A stretch of DNA of 64,000 nt from positions 248,001 through 312,000 of the forward strand of contig VUYT01000020.1 of the NCBI GenBank assembly GCA_008802785.1, read 5' to 3'. Below are positions 1 through 15,564 of this stretch, piece by piece (the first letter of the stretch is position 1; each line of letters begins with the position of its first letter). Below the pieces are notes generated by a model that worked only from the letters and a program-made list of their open reading frames with translations, searched no databases and was not told the DNA's origin. The stretch is from Symmetrospora coprosmae (lineage: Eukaryota > Basidiomycota > Cystobasidiomycetes > Symmetrosporaceae). Made by a program: the position numbers and the translations under genes.

Positions 1-80
1 GCCGTCGTTGGATCTCTTACTACACTGCGCTCACATCCACATTACACACTGCTGCTAAAACTGCAGTCGCGACAAACTCA

Positions 81-1242
81 ATGGCCTGGCGCAACTTTCT
101 CAATCGTAGCATAGAGCAATTCAGGGAGGAGAGCATCAGGGGTGGGTCGGTCCGCTACCTGCCAGCACAGTACAGCACCACGATGCTGATTGATATCTTG
201 GCCATCGCAGTCCTCCGTGCAACACCAATCCAGTCGGCAGAGGCGAGCAACACTCTGCCCATCCTCTCCATCCGCAATGGCCCCGCAGACCTCTCGAATT
301 GGGCAATCGGGTCCGACAGCGACATCGGCGGTGCATCATGGTGCAAGCTCGAGAGCTATCCTCTGTCGGCACAGCAAGCGTCGACGAGTGTGGGGACCAG
401 TGCCAGTGCCAAATCCGACAGCGATTCAACGGGCACGTCGGTTGCTCTGAAGAGCCCAGGACCGAACGAGGACGGTGGCAAGGGCCGCTTCTATGGCGCC
501 CTCAGCTCAAAGGTGCGGCAAGGCATGAAGCTTGGAGGGAACAAGGTCGATAGGTCGGGCTATGCGGGGATCCGGAGCAAGGTGCGTGCAGTGTTTTAGG
601 AAGCGGACAAGCCGATCTGCTGGGAAGAAGCAGGCACCTGACTATGTCCATCGCTTTCGACACTGTCACAGTCACGCCCTTCCTTGTTCGGTCATCAGAT
701 GTGGGACACATCCCAGTACACGTTCCTCAAGATCAGGGTCAAGCCGTCACCAGACGAGGGGATGCGGTATTTTGTCAACATCCAGACGGATGGACCAGGT
801 AAGCGCTCCTGCCCCTCTCAGGCGACCTGTCTCGTCTCGGCTTGTATGGATGGACTTCTGATTGACAAAGACAAACTGCAATCACACGTATCCCGTCCCC
901 TCACCCACAGTTCGCTCCGACCTCTTTCAACATCGTCTCTGGCTCGGCCAGCCAGGCGTCTGGCAGGATGTCCTCGTCCCCTTCTCGGACTTTGCGCTCA
1001 CAAACACGGGGACAATGAGCGAGACGCAGATTGAAATGTACCGCGAGAAGGTGCGCACGGTCGGGATATCCGTTCTAGGTCCGGGCGAAGGGCCGTTCGA
1101 GCTCGGGATCGAGAGCTTCGACTGCGTCAACGTCGAAGGCAGGGAGGAGGCGGATTACCTGCTCGATGAGAATAGGAAGAAGCAGCTCGCGGCGGCTGAC
1201 ATGGCGTACGTCATGAGCAAGGAGGGCAAGTCTGATCTATGA
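81..1242 (+). CDS. CIA30: CIA30-family mitochondrial complex I assembly factor (NDUFAF1-like)
   Basis: Predicted exons 81-581, 699-798 and 911-1242 join in phase to 310 residues. The product resembles CIA30/NDUFAF1, a matrix protein that helps assemble the membrane arm of respiratory complex I. Seen: an N-terminal stretch beginning MAWRNFLNRSIEQF, a block with DLSNWAIGSDSDIGG, then RSGYAGIRSK, MWDTSQYTFLKIRVKP and, in the last exon, WQDVLVPFSDFALTNTG followed by ELGIESFD, which is the order of the CIA30 fold. The start is the first in-frame ATG and lies only 80 bp from the window edge, so an upstream exon cannot be excluded. A 40-nt internal intron near 140-180 is also conceivable. Family assignment is firm; the exact N-terminus is not. 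Confidence 0.88.
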
Positions 1243-1524
1243 GAAGCATCATCAGCCCACTCCCGCACGTGTAGCATAGCCCTGACCCAAGGTGAAAGAA
1301 GTCAAAGCCCAGCTCTCGCTCAAGTAGAGGTAAGAGCAACCAGAACGGCGGCAAACTACGAGATGCACCTCCTTTCCCCTTCTGCCGTACTGTCCTGCTG
1401 TGAGCTGTCATAATGGATCATCAAACGGAAGCTCTTTGCCCCTCGTTGCGGTCCCCGTCTCGTGCTCGTGCTTGTGCTCGTTATCGTCTGTCCGACTCGC
1501 TCGGCGTTGCATTATCACAACACC

Positions 1525-2529
1525 ATGGGCTTCCGCACAGGCGCAGTCATCACGTCGACATGCTTCCTCCTGGGTGGGGCATCAGCTTATAGCATTGAGG
1601 AATCTGGAGGGGCAGCAGCTGACAAGCGCGTGAACTGCTGCTCGCTCGGGGGTCCCTCGACATGTGCAGGCATCCTCCTCAGCGGGCTCGGGAAGGTCGA
1701 CTGGCCAATCCTCTACGCTTCGTCCTACACGACTGAGGATCTCGACAGAGCAGAACGTGAGCTGATGCGCACACGCGCGCCTCCGCCTCTGCCCTCCTCT
1801 GGCGACTGACCGAGTTGCTGACTTGTTTGCCCTGCTTCCTCCATCCGCGTGACACACCGGCGCATCACCGCGGACGCCGTTCGTTCGCTTGGTGTGATAC
1901 AGGCTACTACCTCACCCTCTTCAACGCGCCCGGGGCAGTGCCAGCGTTGATACACGCCATGGTAGGTGGCCCCTCGCCAGTGACATGCACAATGAAAAGC
2001 CGAAAGCTGATGCAACAATCTCTCGACAGATTGGCATCTGCCTGCTCGCCCTGTGTACCAAGATTGCACAGTGGGAAGAGACGAATCTCTTCTTCGACGG
2101 CTCCTCATGTGGTGGGCGCGCCTCGTTCCGATGCCGAACCCACGCGCTGCTTGGTACTGACTAGCCTCTTGCACTCACACAGCTCTCGTCATCCTGGCCG
2201 TCGCGCTCTACGCGAGCGTCAGCGTGCCCAATCTCCGTGTGCTCGCCCTTCAGCCCATCGACGTGGCGCAGTCGACGCTCTACGGCCGCTTCCGCGCGTG
2301 GCTGCACCAGCCCATGGCCGCCCCGGCAGAAGCGCTCGCGATCCCAGAGCCTCTTGACGAGCAGCTGCGCTTCGACGTGCTGAGCCTGCTATGCGCCTCC
2401 AACAACCTCATCATCGGCGCGCTTGTAGGCGTCCTCCTCTTCCAGGGCGCGCAGGCCTACGCGCATCGCCAGGCTGCAAACGAGTTGAAGAGGATCGAGG
2501 CAGCTGAGAAGGCGGCAAAGTCGCAGTGA
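1525..2529 (+). CDS. SHR3: SHR3-type ER packaging chaperone for amino acid permeases
   Basis: Exons 1525-1573, 1670-1756, 1903-1961, 2030-2108 and 2183-2529 keep phase and give 206 residues. Shr3 proteins are four-helix ER membrane proteins that stop amino acid permeases aggregating and help load them into COPII vesicles. Seen: a hydrophobic N-terminal helix ending FLLGGILLSGLGKVDWPILY, then YYLTLFNAPGAVPALIHAM, the conserved QWEETNLFFDGSS segment followed by a helix, and a final helix NNLIIGALVGVLLFQGAQAY with a charged coiled tail. These blocks match Shr3 order and spacing. Donors after exons 1 and 4 are GTGGGG and GTGGTG, weaker than the usual GTGAGT. It has the same strand as CIA30, 282 bp downstream. 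Confidence 0.88.
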
Positions 2530-2801
2530 GCGTGTGGAGGAACTGTCATATAGACATAGTGTTGCCGTGAAAATAATAAAAGCTGTAATACCCTTTCAAG
2601 AGGGCAGACTATCTACACTGAATAGCCGAACCTCGGTAAACAGGCCCGTCTCCTTCGCATCCCCCTAAAACTTCCCCTCTATTGGATGTCCTTCCCCCTG
2701 ATGCTCTGATGATACGCAACAACAAATGAAGACTGACTGACGCTGGTCCTTCTGACTGATGCCGGAACTGATCCCTGGAATGACCGCAGATCTACTCACG
2801 G

Positions 2802-4632
2802 CTACTGCGCGGGGTGGCAGACCTGGTCCATCCTGACCGTCTGGACCGTACTGAACGAGCTCGCGGTGCCGTACTCCGAGTATGGCCTATCAGGGCTGGG
2901 CCGTGGAGTCGGCGGGGCAGGGGCAACCGCAGGGGCTGTCATCGCCTCAATAGCGGTGGTCGTCGTCGTAGCGGTCGTGTCGACCGAACCGGCGCCTGCC
3001 AGAGGCGCAAGGGGCCGCTTCGACCAGTCGACAGGGCCGCTGTACGGCGGGAGCGTGGCGTGATTGACCGGAAGCGAGATGGTGCGGGTGTGGTTGAACT
3101 TGGGTCTGCTGGGCACCGCCGCCGCGGGCTGACGAGCGGGGGCGGCATGCTGCGGGTAGCCGTATGGGTAATAGACGGTCGGCTGCTGGTGAGCGCCGTA
3201 AGGCGCAGGTGCGTGGTACGGGTAGGCGTGGTGGCCCTGCTGGTGCTGGCTATGCATCCATGGCTGTCCCGGCTGCCAGTGTGGGTGGTACACATGAGAG
3301 TAGAAGTGGCCCGGTGGGGGCGGTCCATACGCGTGCGACGGTGGGTGAGCGGAGCCCGAGCACTGGCACTGGCACGAGTGGTGCGGTGCAGGTGAGTGTG
3401 CATGGGCCGGAGCTGGGGCCGACTGCGCCTGCGCCTGCGGCTGAGGCGGAGGGGTAGCCTGGTGCTGCGCATCCGGCTGTGGGTTGTGCTCGGCTGCGGT
3501 AGTGCCTGGCAGAAACATGCAGAGTCCAGCCGGTTGGCTGCCTGGACCTGCAAGACCGCTGGTCTCGGCAGGGAAAGGCACCGCCTGGTGAAGCTGAGGG
3601 GTAGACTGGCTCCGCGAGAGGCCAGGCATGGTGTGCGAAGCGTGTTGCTCCTCTTCGTAAGAGGTGTAGTGCGCAGCTGCAATGGGGCTGAAGCCGGGCG
3701 AGTTCGAGTCCAGGTCGGTCATCGGCGAGCTATACATGGCATCCATGGCCGGCGTCGCCGAGCTCGGAGTTGGAGGGCACGAGGAGTCATAGTGCGACGA
3801 GATGGCGTAACCGTCAATGGTAGTGCAAAGAGTGTTGATGGATGTTGCCGACTCGCAAGTGTTAAACTCGGCAAAATAGCCCGAAGCGTGCTGTGCCAAC
3901 TCTTCCGGCCCGTGTGGAGATGCGGGATAGTCGTATACCAATTGATACTGGTATGGCTGCTGCTGCCCTTCGGCACCCATCATTGTGTAGTCTGGCGAAT
4001 AGACCAGGTCGTGGCCTTCAGGGAGGGATGGCGAGGAGAGCGGCATGCTGTGCACGCCATTGAAGGAGGGCGTGCATGGCTGGCTGCCTGCTTCACCCTC
4101 GACCTTCTCGCAGATGGTCGGCTGAGGCACCCTCTTGGCCAGTCGTCTCCGGGCGAGCTTGCTTGCAGCTTCGTGGATAGACTCTTTGCCAACTTCGACG
4201 AGCCTGACCATCCTGTGGGCTTTGGCTCTCGCCTTCTTCTCACGAGCATAATCGTTTTCCTCCCTGTGCGATAGGCAGTCAAGCTGGTCAGCAGCTAGTC
4301 ATACATGCAACGTCTGCAAAGGCATCCCACTCACTTCGTGATGCGCTGGTACTCGCACGGCACGCCAGATGCCACGCACTTGCTGCAGCTGGTCTGCCCG
4401 TCGCATCGGATTTTTCTGTGCAGCCATGAGAATCAGGTCGGCATCAGCCAGGTGTCGGGACTGTATGACGATACGACGCTGGAAGGCATCCTTACCTGTT
4501 GCGGCATCGGATGCAGGCAATGCTGATTCGCCTCCGTGGGTCCGAGCCGTCGAAGGTGCCGTCCGCCTGGAGAAGCGCATTCTCCTCGTGCAGGCACAGG
4601 ACGCCGGTATTCTGGATGATGGCCTTGGGCAT
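2802..4632 (-). CDS. Fungal Zn(II)2Cys6 transcription factor
   Basis: Exons on the minus strand at 4632-4496, 4415-4335 and 4263-2802 give 559 residues. The zinc cluster is split by intron 1: Cys40, Cys43, Cys50, Cys56, Cys59 and Cys66 form an exact C-x2-C-x6-C-x5-C-x2-C-x6-C pattern, followed by a basic linker (EENDYAREKKARAKAHR). This family binds CGG-containing DNA sites. The remaining roughly 460 residues are low complexity, rich in Pro, Gln, His and Ala, with no middle-homology region that I can see, so this looks like a short-domain regulator with a disordered activation region. The target pathway is not evident from sequence or neighbours. The first ATG after the upstream stops was chosen as start. 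Confidence 0.85.
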
Positions 4633-6553
4633 TGTTGCTTGCGTGTGTGTGACGCAACTGCCTGCTTACTTGGATAGATTGCGGGTTTGCAACTGATTCG
4701 GCAGCTGGTTCCGAAGTCCAGAGGTGGCGAGGATAGGGGGTGGGGGTCTGGAGCGGGGCCAGAATTCGGCGCACGTGTCGAGGAGACCCGCAAGAAGGTC
4801 GAAAGAGGCAGGGCCCAGCGGAAGCGCTCGAACGACTTTGGAAGGTGCGTCGAGTGCTGTCTCTACCAGAAGGAGTGCAACCGAAAAGCTGTCTAACTGG
4901 CGTGGCAGATGCGTCTGGACTTTGCGCCGAGGGTATGCAGGCGAAGCGCGGTAGAGGGAGAGGGAGAGTGTCTGGAGGGGCGCGGAGCACCGAAGGGATG
5001 AAGAGGAGACCGTCGGATTATTCGCGAGCACTTCTGCGGAAGAAGGTGGTTGTGCGCAGGTGCAGGTTGCCTTCGTGTCAGATGTAGCGATGAAGAGGAG
5101 AGCAAGGAGGGGAACGGGGATGCAAGACCACAACAAGGCTGCGCCAACTTGACGAGCTCCCCTCTGATCTGCCGCTGCGCTGTTCTTGGGTGCGCCTCTT
5201 CCCCCGCTCACCTGTCAGTACACACACACTTGCCCCTCTGTCCCTCTGCCACCGTACCCCTTTTTCAGCTGTTAGTCTCCTGCCGGTGCGGAGAGCGGCA
5301 TCTCGCGGGTCTGCCTTTCGCATCAGCAGGCACACCATGGTCGTAGAGCTCAGGCTCCCCGTGGCCTGTACCTGCGATAGAACAGCTGTATGCGATCTCT
5401 CCGTCTTGATATGTAGGTAAGCCCCGTCAACGATTAGCTGAGAGCGATCCCAGGTTCTGGTCCCGAGAAGGCGGGGTTGGCCTCGTCTGGAGTCAGGTAC
5501 ACGGCACGGGACGCACACGGGACGGTTGCCGTCAACACGGGACGCGTCTCGGTTCTTATCGAACGACCACACGGGAACACGGCTAACGGATGGACTCAAA
5601 ACCCATCCTTCATTGTCAGCATAGAGTCACCATGTGAAACAGCGGTGATGCTGTGGGTTCGGCATCGATGTGCTGCATTGGCCGTCAAACCACCGTCATG
5701 CGTAACAGAGCTACCGGTAAAGGATAAGGGCCCGCTGCATCCAGCGTCAACGCACGCAGGCGCAAGCGGCGCCCTGCCCTTGTCGAAGGCTGGTCACCTC
5801 ACTCTCTGTGATGGTACCGCAATACCGATAGGCGTGTCATGCATTTGAATCCGCTGTCCCTGTTCGTGGCCGTACCTGGCAGGCGATCAGCGCTATATGA
5901 GAAGTGGGTCGAGACGCTCGCGCGTGGAGTGTCGTGCCTTAAGCGATAAGGCTTGTATGGTGTATCTTGTGTGTCAGCCGGGTGTTTCTCGGGAGCAAAT
6001 GAGGACGTCGATCGGTGGGTCGGAATACCGCCGAAGTCCTGACCCTGCACTGTGGGACCAAACTGACAGCTCGTTATATGTAGGGTGCATGAAGTACGGG
6101 TCAGCATATCGGTGAGCACATTCGCATTGTATTACCAGTACAGCGAAAGGATACTGCGCGCCTCCAAGCAACGAGCGGCTATGGATCCATGTCGAAAATA
6201 TTGGCACGGAGGCGTGCGAGCTGAATGCAGAGTCAGCCCTTCTGCTGCATGCATGCGCACATGTGGTAAGATTGTCGCGCAGGCAGAACATTGGTGCATA
6301 TTGTTGCTCCATGGATGTAGGCTTCGCAAGTCCCCGTGCATCGTACGCTTGCGGCTCCGACTGTTCAGCCGGCTTTCGGTGCCAAAAGGCTTTCATCGCG
6401 CTTGCCCACGCCCTGGGCAAGGAGGCTTCAGCTAGTGAGGACTTGCACGCGGAGAGCTCATCGTGCAATCAATCGGTGTGGTTTGAGGTAGCCAGGGTCG
6501 AGAGTTCCGTTATACTTCCGCAACCGCAGCGGAATAGCTATAGCGAATGGACT
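4633..6553. other. 1.9 kb gene-free interval
   Basis: It lies between the zinc-cluster gene start and the NPR3 3' end. Open frames here are short, change composition and show no family motif. The first part should hold the promoter of the minus-strand regulator. Three copies of CACGGGACG occur at 5505-5513, 5516-5524 and 5536-5544. Confidence 0.6.
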
Positions 6554-9500
6554 TCAGGTGACAAAGGTGACGATGTACTGGTCAAAGTCCGCGAGCACAT
6601 TCTTCACTAGCTTCCTGGCTAGGTTGGCCTTGTAGAGAATCTCATCGAGATGGTGCGTCCCGTCGAGATAGGGTAGCATCCTGGAGGCGGAAAATCAGTT
6701 GGCCCGCTCACATTGCCAAGGCAAGGCAGAGCAATCCCGAGCAGCTGAGGCTACTCACCTTGTAAAAGCGGCCGTCGTGCCCTTGCGTTTCTGTCCTGAC
6801 CTCTTTTCTCCGCTGGTCTCGAGTATCTCGCGGATCCAGAGATCCTCTTCCGAGGACGGCTCCGCCGGGTTGGCAATAATGCTGGGCGCGTTGAGCGCTG
6901 CCAGAAAGACTTTTCTCGCACGGCTGGTGGCCTCTGACTCGCCTGGTGTGACATCCCTTCGCATGTCCTCGAACACTCCGCCATCGCCCCTTCCGCTATG
7001 TGCAGCGGAACGAGGGCTCTTCTCGTCGGCCATGTTACGGTGTAGGCCCGATGTTCGAGGGCGAGCTGCAGCGGAGGCAGACGCGGCAGACATGTAGGGA
7101 TAATTAGTTGGGAAGCTTGCCGGGAGCGGTGAGCGAGTCAGGCGGGCCTCGTCGCGCTCGAAGGATGACGAGGAAGGGGCATCGCTTCGGCTACGCTCTC
7201 CGCGCGAGTCGGAAGCCGAGGCGGATGAGATGGTAATGCTGGACAAGCCTTGCTTGGCTGACCCAAACCCGCTGCTGCCGCCTTCATCCCGGCTAGTCTT
7301 GCCGTCTCCGCGCACAGTGCCTTTAGTGCTGCGCCGGCGAGGCTTGCGCCGACCAGTTGAAGCATCGCGTCCCTGCGTACTGTCGCTGCGCCGCCTCTCC
7401 GACTTCCTCCCGCCGGAATGGCCTTCTCCCTCGTCCTCCTCTGGATAGTCGTCTTCTTCGTCGTACTCGTCCCCTTCTTGCGAGAAGTCACTCTGCCGGG
7501 ACGTGCGACGGCGCCTTTGACGTTCTTCGGCCTTCTCGTAAGCGGCACGCTTGATCTCTGGCGTCGCTATAAGTGTCATATATACGCGCAGCTGCGTTAC
7601 CAAGCCCCTTTGCAGGAGCCAAGTGACGGCTTCCAGGTAGTGAGAGCGACGCCGTCCACCCGTTGGTATGAGCGACTCAAAGGGCTGGGGCGAAGACAGC
7701 ATGGCAAGAAGAGATGGGAGGGGCGGTAGATCGGGGAACGCAAGGCTGAACTCGACACTCCATTCGGCCAGTCTACAAGGCAGAGCAAAGCACACGTCCG
7801 CTCAGCAGCGCATCTTGTCCGGCGAAAGGCAAGCCCGGCTCACAGTCTGTTGGCACCCGGTTGACTAGGCCGAATGGGGCCATAGATAGATTTGAGACTA
7901 ATTGTGTCAATGAGCTTGGCTTTCCTCCAGTAGATGAGATGCTCGGCAATCTCCATGATGCTTTGCGAGTCCGTGTCGAGAAGGGTCTCGTACTCGGTGA
8001 ACGTGAGGCTGAGCGCAATAGCACCTGGCAGCTTGTCAGCTTCAGGTCCCTCCTGTGAGACGGGACCGCAAAGCGATATTGCCCACCTCGGACTCATGAT
8101 TTCCAAGAAGCGCGATAGCAAGCCATCGTCATCAATATCTTCGAGGAATTCCTCCGGGTCCTTCATCGGCAGCAACGATTGCCATGGCATGATGGACAAG
8201 CTGAGGCTGGGTCCCTCGAGCAGGCCATCCGTCAGGCGGTTCGTGAGGCGATTGAGACCTGTTCCGGAGCTGTACTGCTCGTACGGGTTGTACGCCTGTC
8301 GGCTGCTCTTATGCAGGCGCATGCGCGAATGATACCGCGTGTCCGACGGCGAGTCGAAGAACATCGAGCCGTTTCGGCTGTTCTGCGCGAGTGGGGCGGA
8401 TAAGGACGAGGCCTGAAACAGCTCGCTGTGCAGCATCACGGCCATGTCAATGTCGTCGTTGATGGTCAGATTCGCCATGCCTGCCTCTTTCAAGCCGCGG
8501 TAGACTTCGGCGAGCTGTGCGCATAGCCCAGATTGATGGCGAAGCTCCTCTGTGTGCGTGGACAAAGGGACACCTGCAGACCAGCGCATGTCAGCCTTAT
8601 CTGTGCCTGGTCCCGCTGATCAGGTTGGAAGGGATGGGGACTCACGGTTCTCCTCCGCTCGCTCACGCAGCAGTGCAATCTTTTCAATCTCGCGTGACAT
8701 GTAGCGGTCGCGTCTCTCCTCGTACTTGAGTCCAGCCATGAGCGGCACGATCACATCTCGGTAGTACACGCCAAGATGGTAGCTCAGATGCTGATCGGGC
8801 GGAGAGTCGATGACGAGCACGATGGACCACGTCTGGAGATCTGACTCGGGCAGAGAAGACAGGTTCGACGAGGGAGGAAGAGGTGCGCTTTGCGCAGACG
8901 GCGTGACCCTGGATGATGCGGCCGATGCTGGCGTCTGGACTTGGTTCGGGGGACTGGGTTGTTGTTGTGAAGAAGCGGTAGATGATGTCGGAAGAGGCGC
9001 TGTTCCCGCAGACGGCGATGGAGTCGAGACTGTCGCGCTCGAACTGCCGGCGTTGGACGACATCTGCAGGTGCGCGGTCTGCAGTGAGCGCACTTTTGAA
9101 TGGGCACCTTTCCCGCTCAGGGTGCTGATGTGGCTGCCACCCGAAGGGAGACCGCTGCCTGCGCTTGCAGTCGAGCTCGTTGGCAAGTCGGTAGCCGTGT
9201 TCGGCGCCGATCCCGATGCATGAGCGGCTGTCGACGCGCTCCCTGCAGGCTGTCGGGTCAGAGAGCTCTCCCTCGAGGTTCGAATGGCGGCGGGCAGCGT
9301 AGCTCCTGCTTGCGAGTGTGATGTGCGCCGTGAGTTGAACCCAGATGCTGGATTTGAGCCGCTGCCACCACCGCCTCCTGTACTCTCCATGCCAGAGTAA
9401 TTGCCGTGACTACCTCTGAAGTTGCGAGATCGCCTTCGGCTCCTCCGGCTGTCAATCACCGAGGCAGACAGGATGGCCTCCTCCTCGTGCTCCTCGTCAG

Positions 9501-10341
9501 AATAGAAGGGCGTGCTGCTGCTGTTGCCATTGTGGGTGTGAGCGGGGCCGTCCCTTGAGAAGCCCCGCCTTGAAGCGCTGTTGGCGTTGCTGGAGGATCT
9601 GCGGCCTCTGCTGGCTGTGATGCCGGTACCTGCAGCAGAAGCCCCTCCTGGTGCCGATCCCGCATAGTCTGCACGGTGTACAGGCGGATGATAGCTGCTC
9701 TGCTCGCGGGCGCGCTTGCTCGTGGGGTGCGATATGAAGGCGAGGTGGTTGATGACCATCTCGAAGCGTTTATTGCAGAGGTCCTTGGACGGGCACAGCA
9801 GCGTGCCAAGAACGGATGTATCGAGGCCGAGGTGGATCTTGTAGCTCTCCTTCTCCCGCTGAGCCTTTGTGGAGTACTGGTCCTTGCGGAACCTCCCTGG
9901 GTGGTCGTGCAGCCTGCGTCCCTCGTTGTCGGACGAGCTCGAGGAGGACGAGCTGCTGCTGCTGGACGAAGACGAGGACGACTCGCCGCGGATGAAGCGC
10001 GAGCCGAGCATGTCCATCCCGCCCTGACTGTGGCTGTTGCCTCCAGCAGCAGCAGCAGCGCCGCGTGAGCTGCTGCCCGCGTACCTGTTAACGTTGCCGC
10101 CATCATCGGAGGAGGACGAGCTCGAGGAGGACGACGACGAGTCTCCGTCGTGGAATGCGACCTTGTCTAGGTGCGATGTGTGGCGCGGAGAGCGGGCCTG
10201 CACCTCTTTGATGGCGGCAGACTTGCCGTAGAGGGGCCGCTGGACCCGAGGTGTCGCGGTGGCATCGGGAGGGTAGGCGAAGAGGAGACGGGGGCCGCTC
10301 GAGTTGGACGAGACGAGGAGGATGGAGAGAAGGGAGGCCAT
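6554..10341 (-). CDS. NPR3: Npr3, SEACIT/GATOR1 subunit (nitrogen permease regulator 3)
   Basis: Exons 10341-8646, 8573-7844, 7772-6759 and 6680-6554 join in phase to 1188 residues. Npr3 with Npr2 and Iml1 forms the GAP complex that inactivates Rag GTPases and so TORC1 when amino acids are short. Seen: an N-terminal longin-like start MASLLSILLVSSNSSGPRLL, then the block with YKIHLGLDTSVLGTLLCP, a WSIVLVIDSPPDQHLSYHLG segment, FSLAFPDLPPLPSLLAML with the HYLEAVTWLLQRGLVTQL helix, and the terminal MLPYLDGTHHLDEILYKANL winged-helix-like motif. The protein is longer than usual because of Ser-rich insertions (runs of 8-15 Ser near 9930-10140) and a Ser/Pro/Gly-rich middle. The start is the longin Met; the frame is open further upstream but loses similarity. 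Confidence 0.93.
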
Positions 10342-10754
10342 GCTGGTGCTGGGATACTGCGCAAGCTGGCAATCGCGTTGCTGCTGTTCTGTGGCACCGT
10401 CCCCAACTTGAGTCGTCACCGGAGCTTCATCGGCGCTGGATGTCACTGAGCAGGCATGGCTGCAGGACTGTGCGCACTCGAACCCTCGACCAGAAAGGGC
10501 GTATACGCGTCCTTCCCTGTACGACGCTGTACACTTGCAACCAGACAGTGGCAATGGCAATGGAACGCGATGGAAGGCTGCTCTGCTGTCCTCTACCTGT
10601 CCGGTCTTCCGGCGTGGACCCCTCGCCCCGTTGCCACCAGAGCGGGCCTGCTCGCTGGCTCGCTCTCCCTCAGCGCTGCCCCCTTGGACGAGCACCCATC
10701 CATCCATCCATCCAACCGACCACACACACACACACATCCATCACCGCATCCACC
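10342..10754. promoter_or_regulatory. Divergent NPR3/CDC48 promoter with simple repeats
   Basis: This 413 bp interval separates two divergent start codons. It contains a (CCAT)n tract at about 10696-10713 and a (CA)n tract at about 10721-10736, both within 60 bp of the CDC48 ATG and probably in its leader. I see no clear TATA box. Confidence 0.5.
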
Positions 10755-14120
<3,366 letters not shown>

Positions 14121-14399
14121 GCTGGGCGTCGTTGCGTCGGACAAAAGGGGAAGGAGATCTGCAAGAAAGACGAGTAGAAGCGAGCCAACTGCACACATGT
14201 AACCCAGCTTCAGCGTGACTACCGCAATCGATGCAGTGCTTTGTCAGGGTGTGTTCCCAAGTGGTGCAGTGTGCTGCCTTGACTTGAACAAGCGACGGTG
14301 CCCTTTGAGCCGGCCGGGCGGAGCCGCTTCCCGTCGGAGGGCAATACGAATCTGAACTGCTTCTCTCGTTCAATCGCACCGCACTCACCGCTCCGACGC

Positions 14400-15354
14400 A
14401 TGCTTACTGATAAGAGTGAGGGAAGTACGGCTTTCGACATCCGACCTGTCCGTTCCCTGGCAGATGCGCGTCTGCTCGGCTCAACCTTCGCAAGGGCGTT
14501 CAACCGCGACCCCTGGTACCGCTACGTAAGCTCCGAACAGCTAGGCTATTGCGGAGCTCCCAACGCCTCCACTATCTAAGTTTTCGCTTGCACTGTCTCA
14601 GCTTTATCTGCCCAACCTTCCGTTATCCGAGACGGGACAAGGCGGGACCGCTTCCCGACAGGATGGCGAGCCAACATCCCGGCAACGTGCGATAATTCAG
14701 GACGAAGCCGTCCGGGAGAGCCAGTCGTCCATGCAGAGCTTCATTCAGGATCCTCGCAACCATGCTTTCCTCGTTTATGACCGCGCGTCCGAGCAGGTTG
14801 CAGGCTTTTCGGCCTGGACCGCGCCGAGCGGCTCTCGGTATGCCCGCGACATTTCAGTCTGGACGCGCGTTCGCTTCAACATCAATCGATGGCTCGCCGC
14901 TCTCATCCCGAGCAGTATTGTCGGGCTTTGCGAGCGCCTCATCTACGGGGCCGAGCGCGCCCGAGCACGCCAAGCCGTCCGCGACCGCAAGCGGGCGTGG
15001 GCCGTCTTCGTTGAGGACGCCAATCGCCGCTTTATCCGGCCAGAGCATCGGCAGCAGGGCTACTGGCACCTGTCACTTCTGGGCGTGTTGCCTGAGTTCG
15101 GCAGACAAGGGTTTGCTCAGCGGCTTCTGGCCTGGGGCATGGAGCGTGCCGATGAAGAGGACGGGCCAATCTATCTGAGCGCAAGTGCGCAGGGACTCGG
15201 GGCCTATCAGAAGTCGGGATTTGTCGAGGTCGGAAGGGACATCTGCTATCCGGAAGACCCGCTCGGCGGCTGGCCGGAGATTGTGTGTATGAGGGAGCGC
15301 CTGAGTGAGAGGGCCGTAGCAAGCCCAGAGGGTCTTCAGAGCACTACTACGTAG
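14400..15354 (+). CDS. GNAT-family N-acetyltransferase
   Basis: Exons 14400-14525 and 14602-15354 encode 292 residues. GNAT enzymes move an acetyl group from acetyl-CoA to an amine; the substrate here is unknown. Seen: an N-terminal FDIRPVRSLADARLLGS strand-helix, and in the C-terminal half the acetyl-CoA loop LGVLPEFGRQGFAQRLL followed by GPIYLSASAQGLGAYQKSGF, the typical motif A and B arrangement with the Q/R-x-x-G-x-A type pyrophosphate loop. An upstream in-frame ATG at 14298 would add 34 unconserved residues and was not used. The gene follows CDC48 by 279 bp on the same strand. Confidence 0.82.
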
Positions 15355-15427
15355 CAACAAATGACTACACGCTGTCCATCTCAACTCCTCAACGCGTGTC
15401 GCGGCGGGCTGCCTGCCGCTACAGCCG

Positions 15428-15484
15428 CCCGGTCGCTCCGCCCGGACCGATGACGACATGTCCGATGCGACGGCTTTGTTTGGG
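15428..15484 (+). promoter_or_regulatory. Shared upstream boxes of MYND copy 1
   Basis: CCCGGTCGCTCCGC at 15428-15441 and GCGACGGCTTTGTTTGGG at 15467-15484, ending 80 bp before the ATG. The first box recurs upstream of copy 5 with one difference. The second recurs upstream of copy 4 with one difference and upstream of copy 5 with four. Function is inferred from position and conservation only. Confidence 0.5.
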
Positions 15485-15564
15485 CCTCCGCGACTCTGGC
15501 TTGACCTTGCAGTCTGGGCGACCCTGTTCTTGGCTCATGCCAACTACCTGACGCTTCACAAACA

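Noticed and set aside
2814-4274. Arg/Gly-rich plus-strand frames opposite the zinc-cluster gene
   Set aside because: They are antisense shadows of Pro/Gln/His-rich coding sequence; the minus frame has the complete zinc cluster and consistent splice phases.
5974-6468. 164-codon minus-strand frame in the gene-free interval
   Set aside because: Mixed Cys/His/Ser composition without domain or helix pattern, no plausible start context, and no continuation across splice sites.
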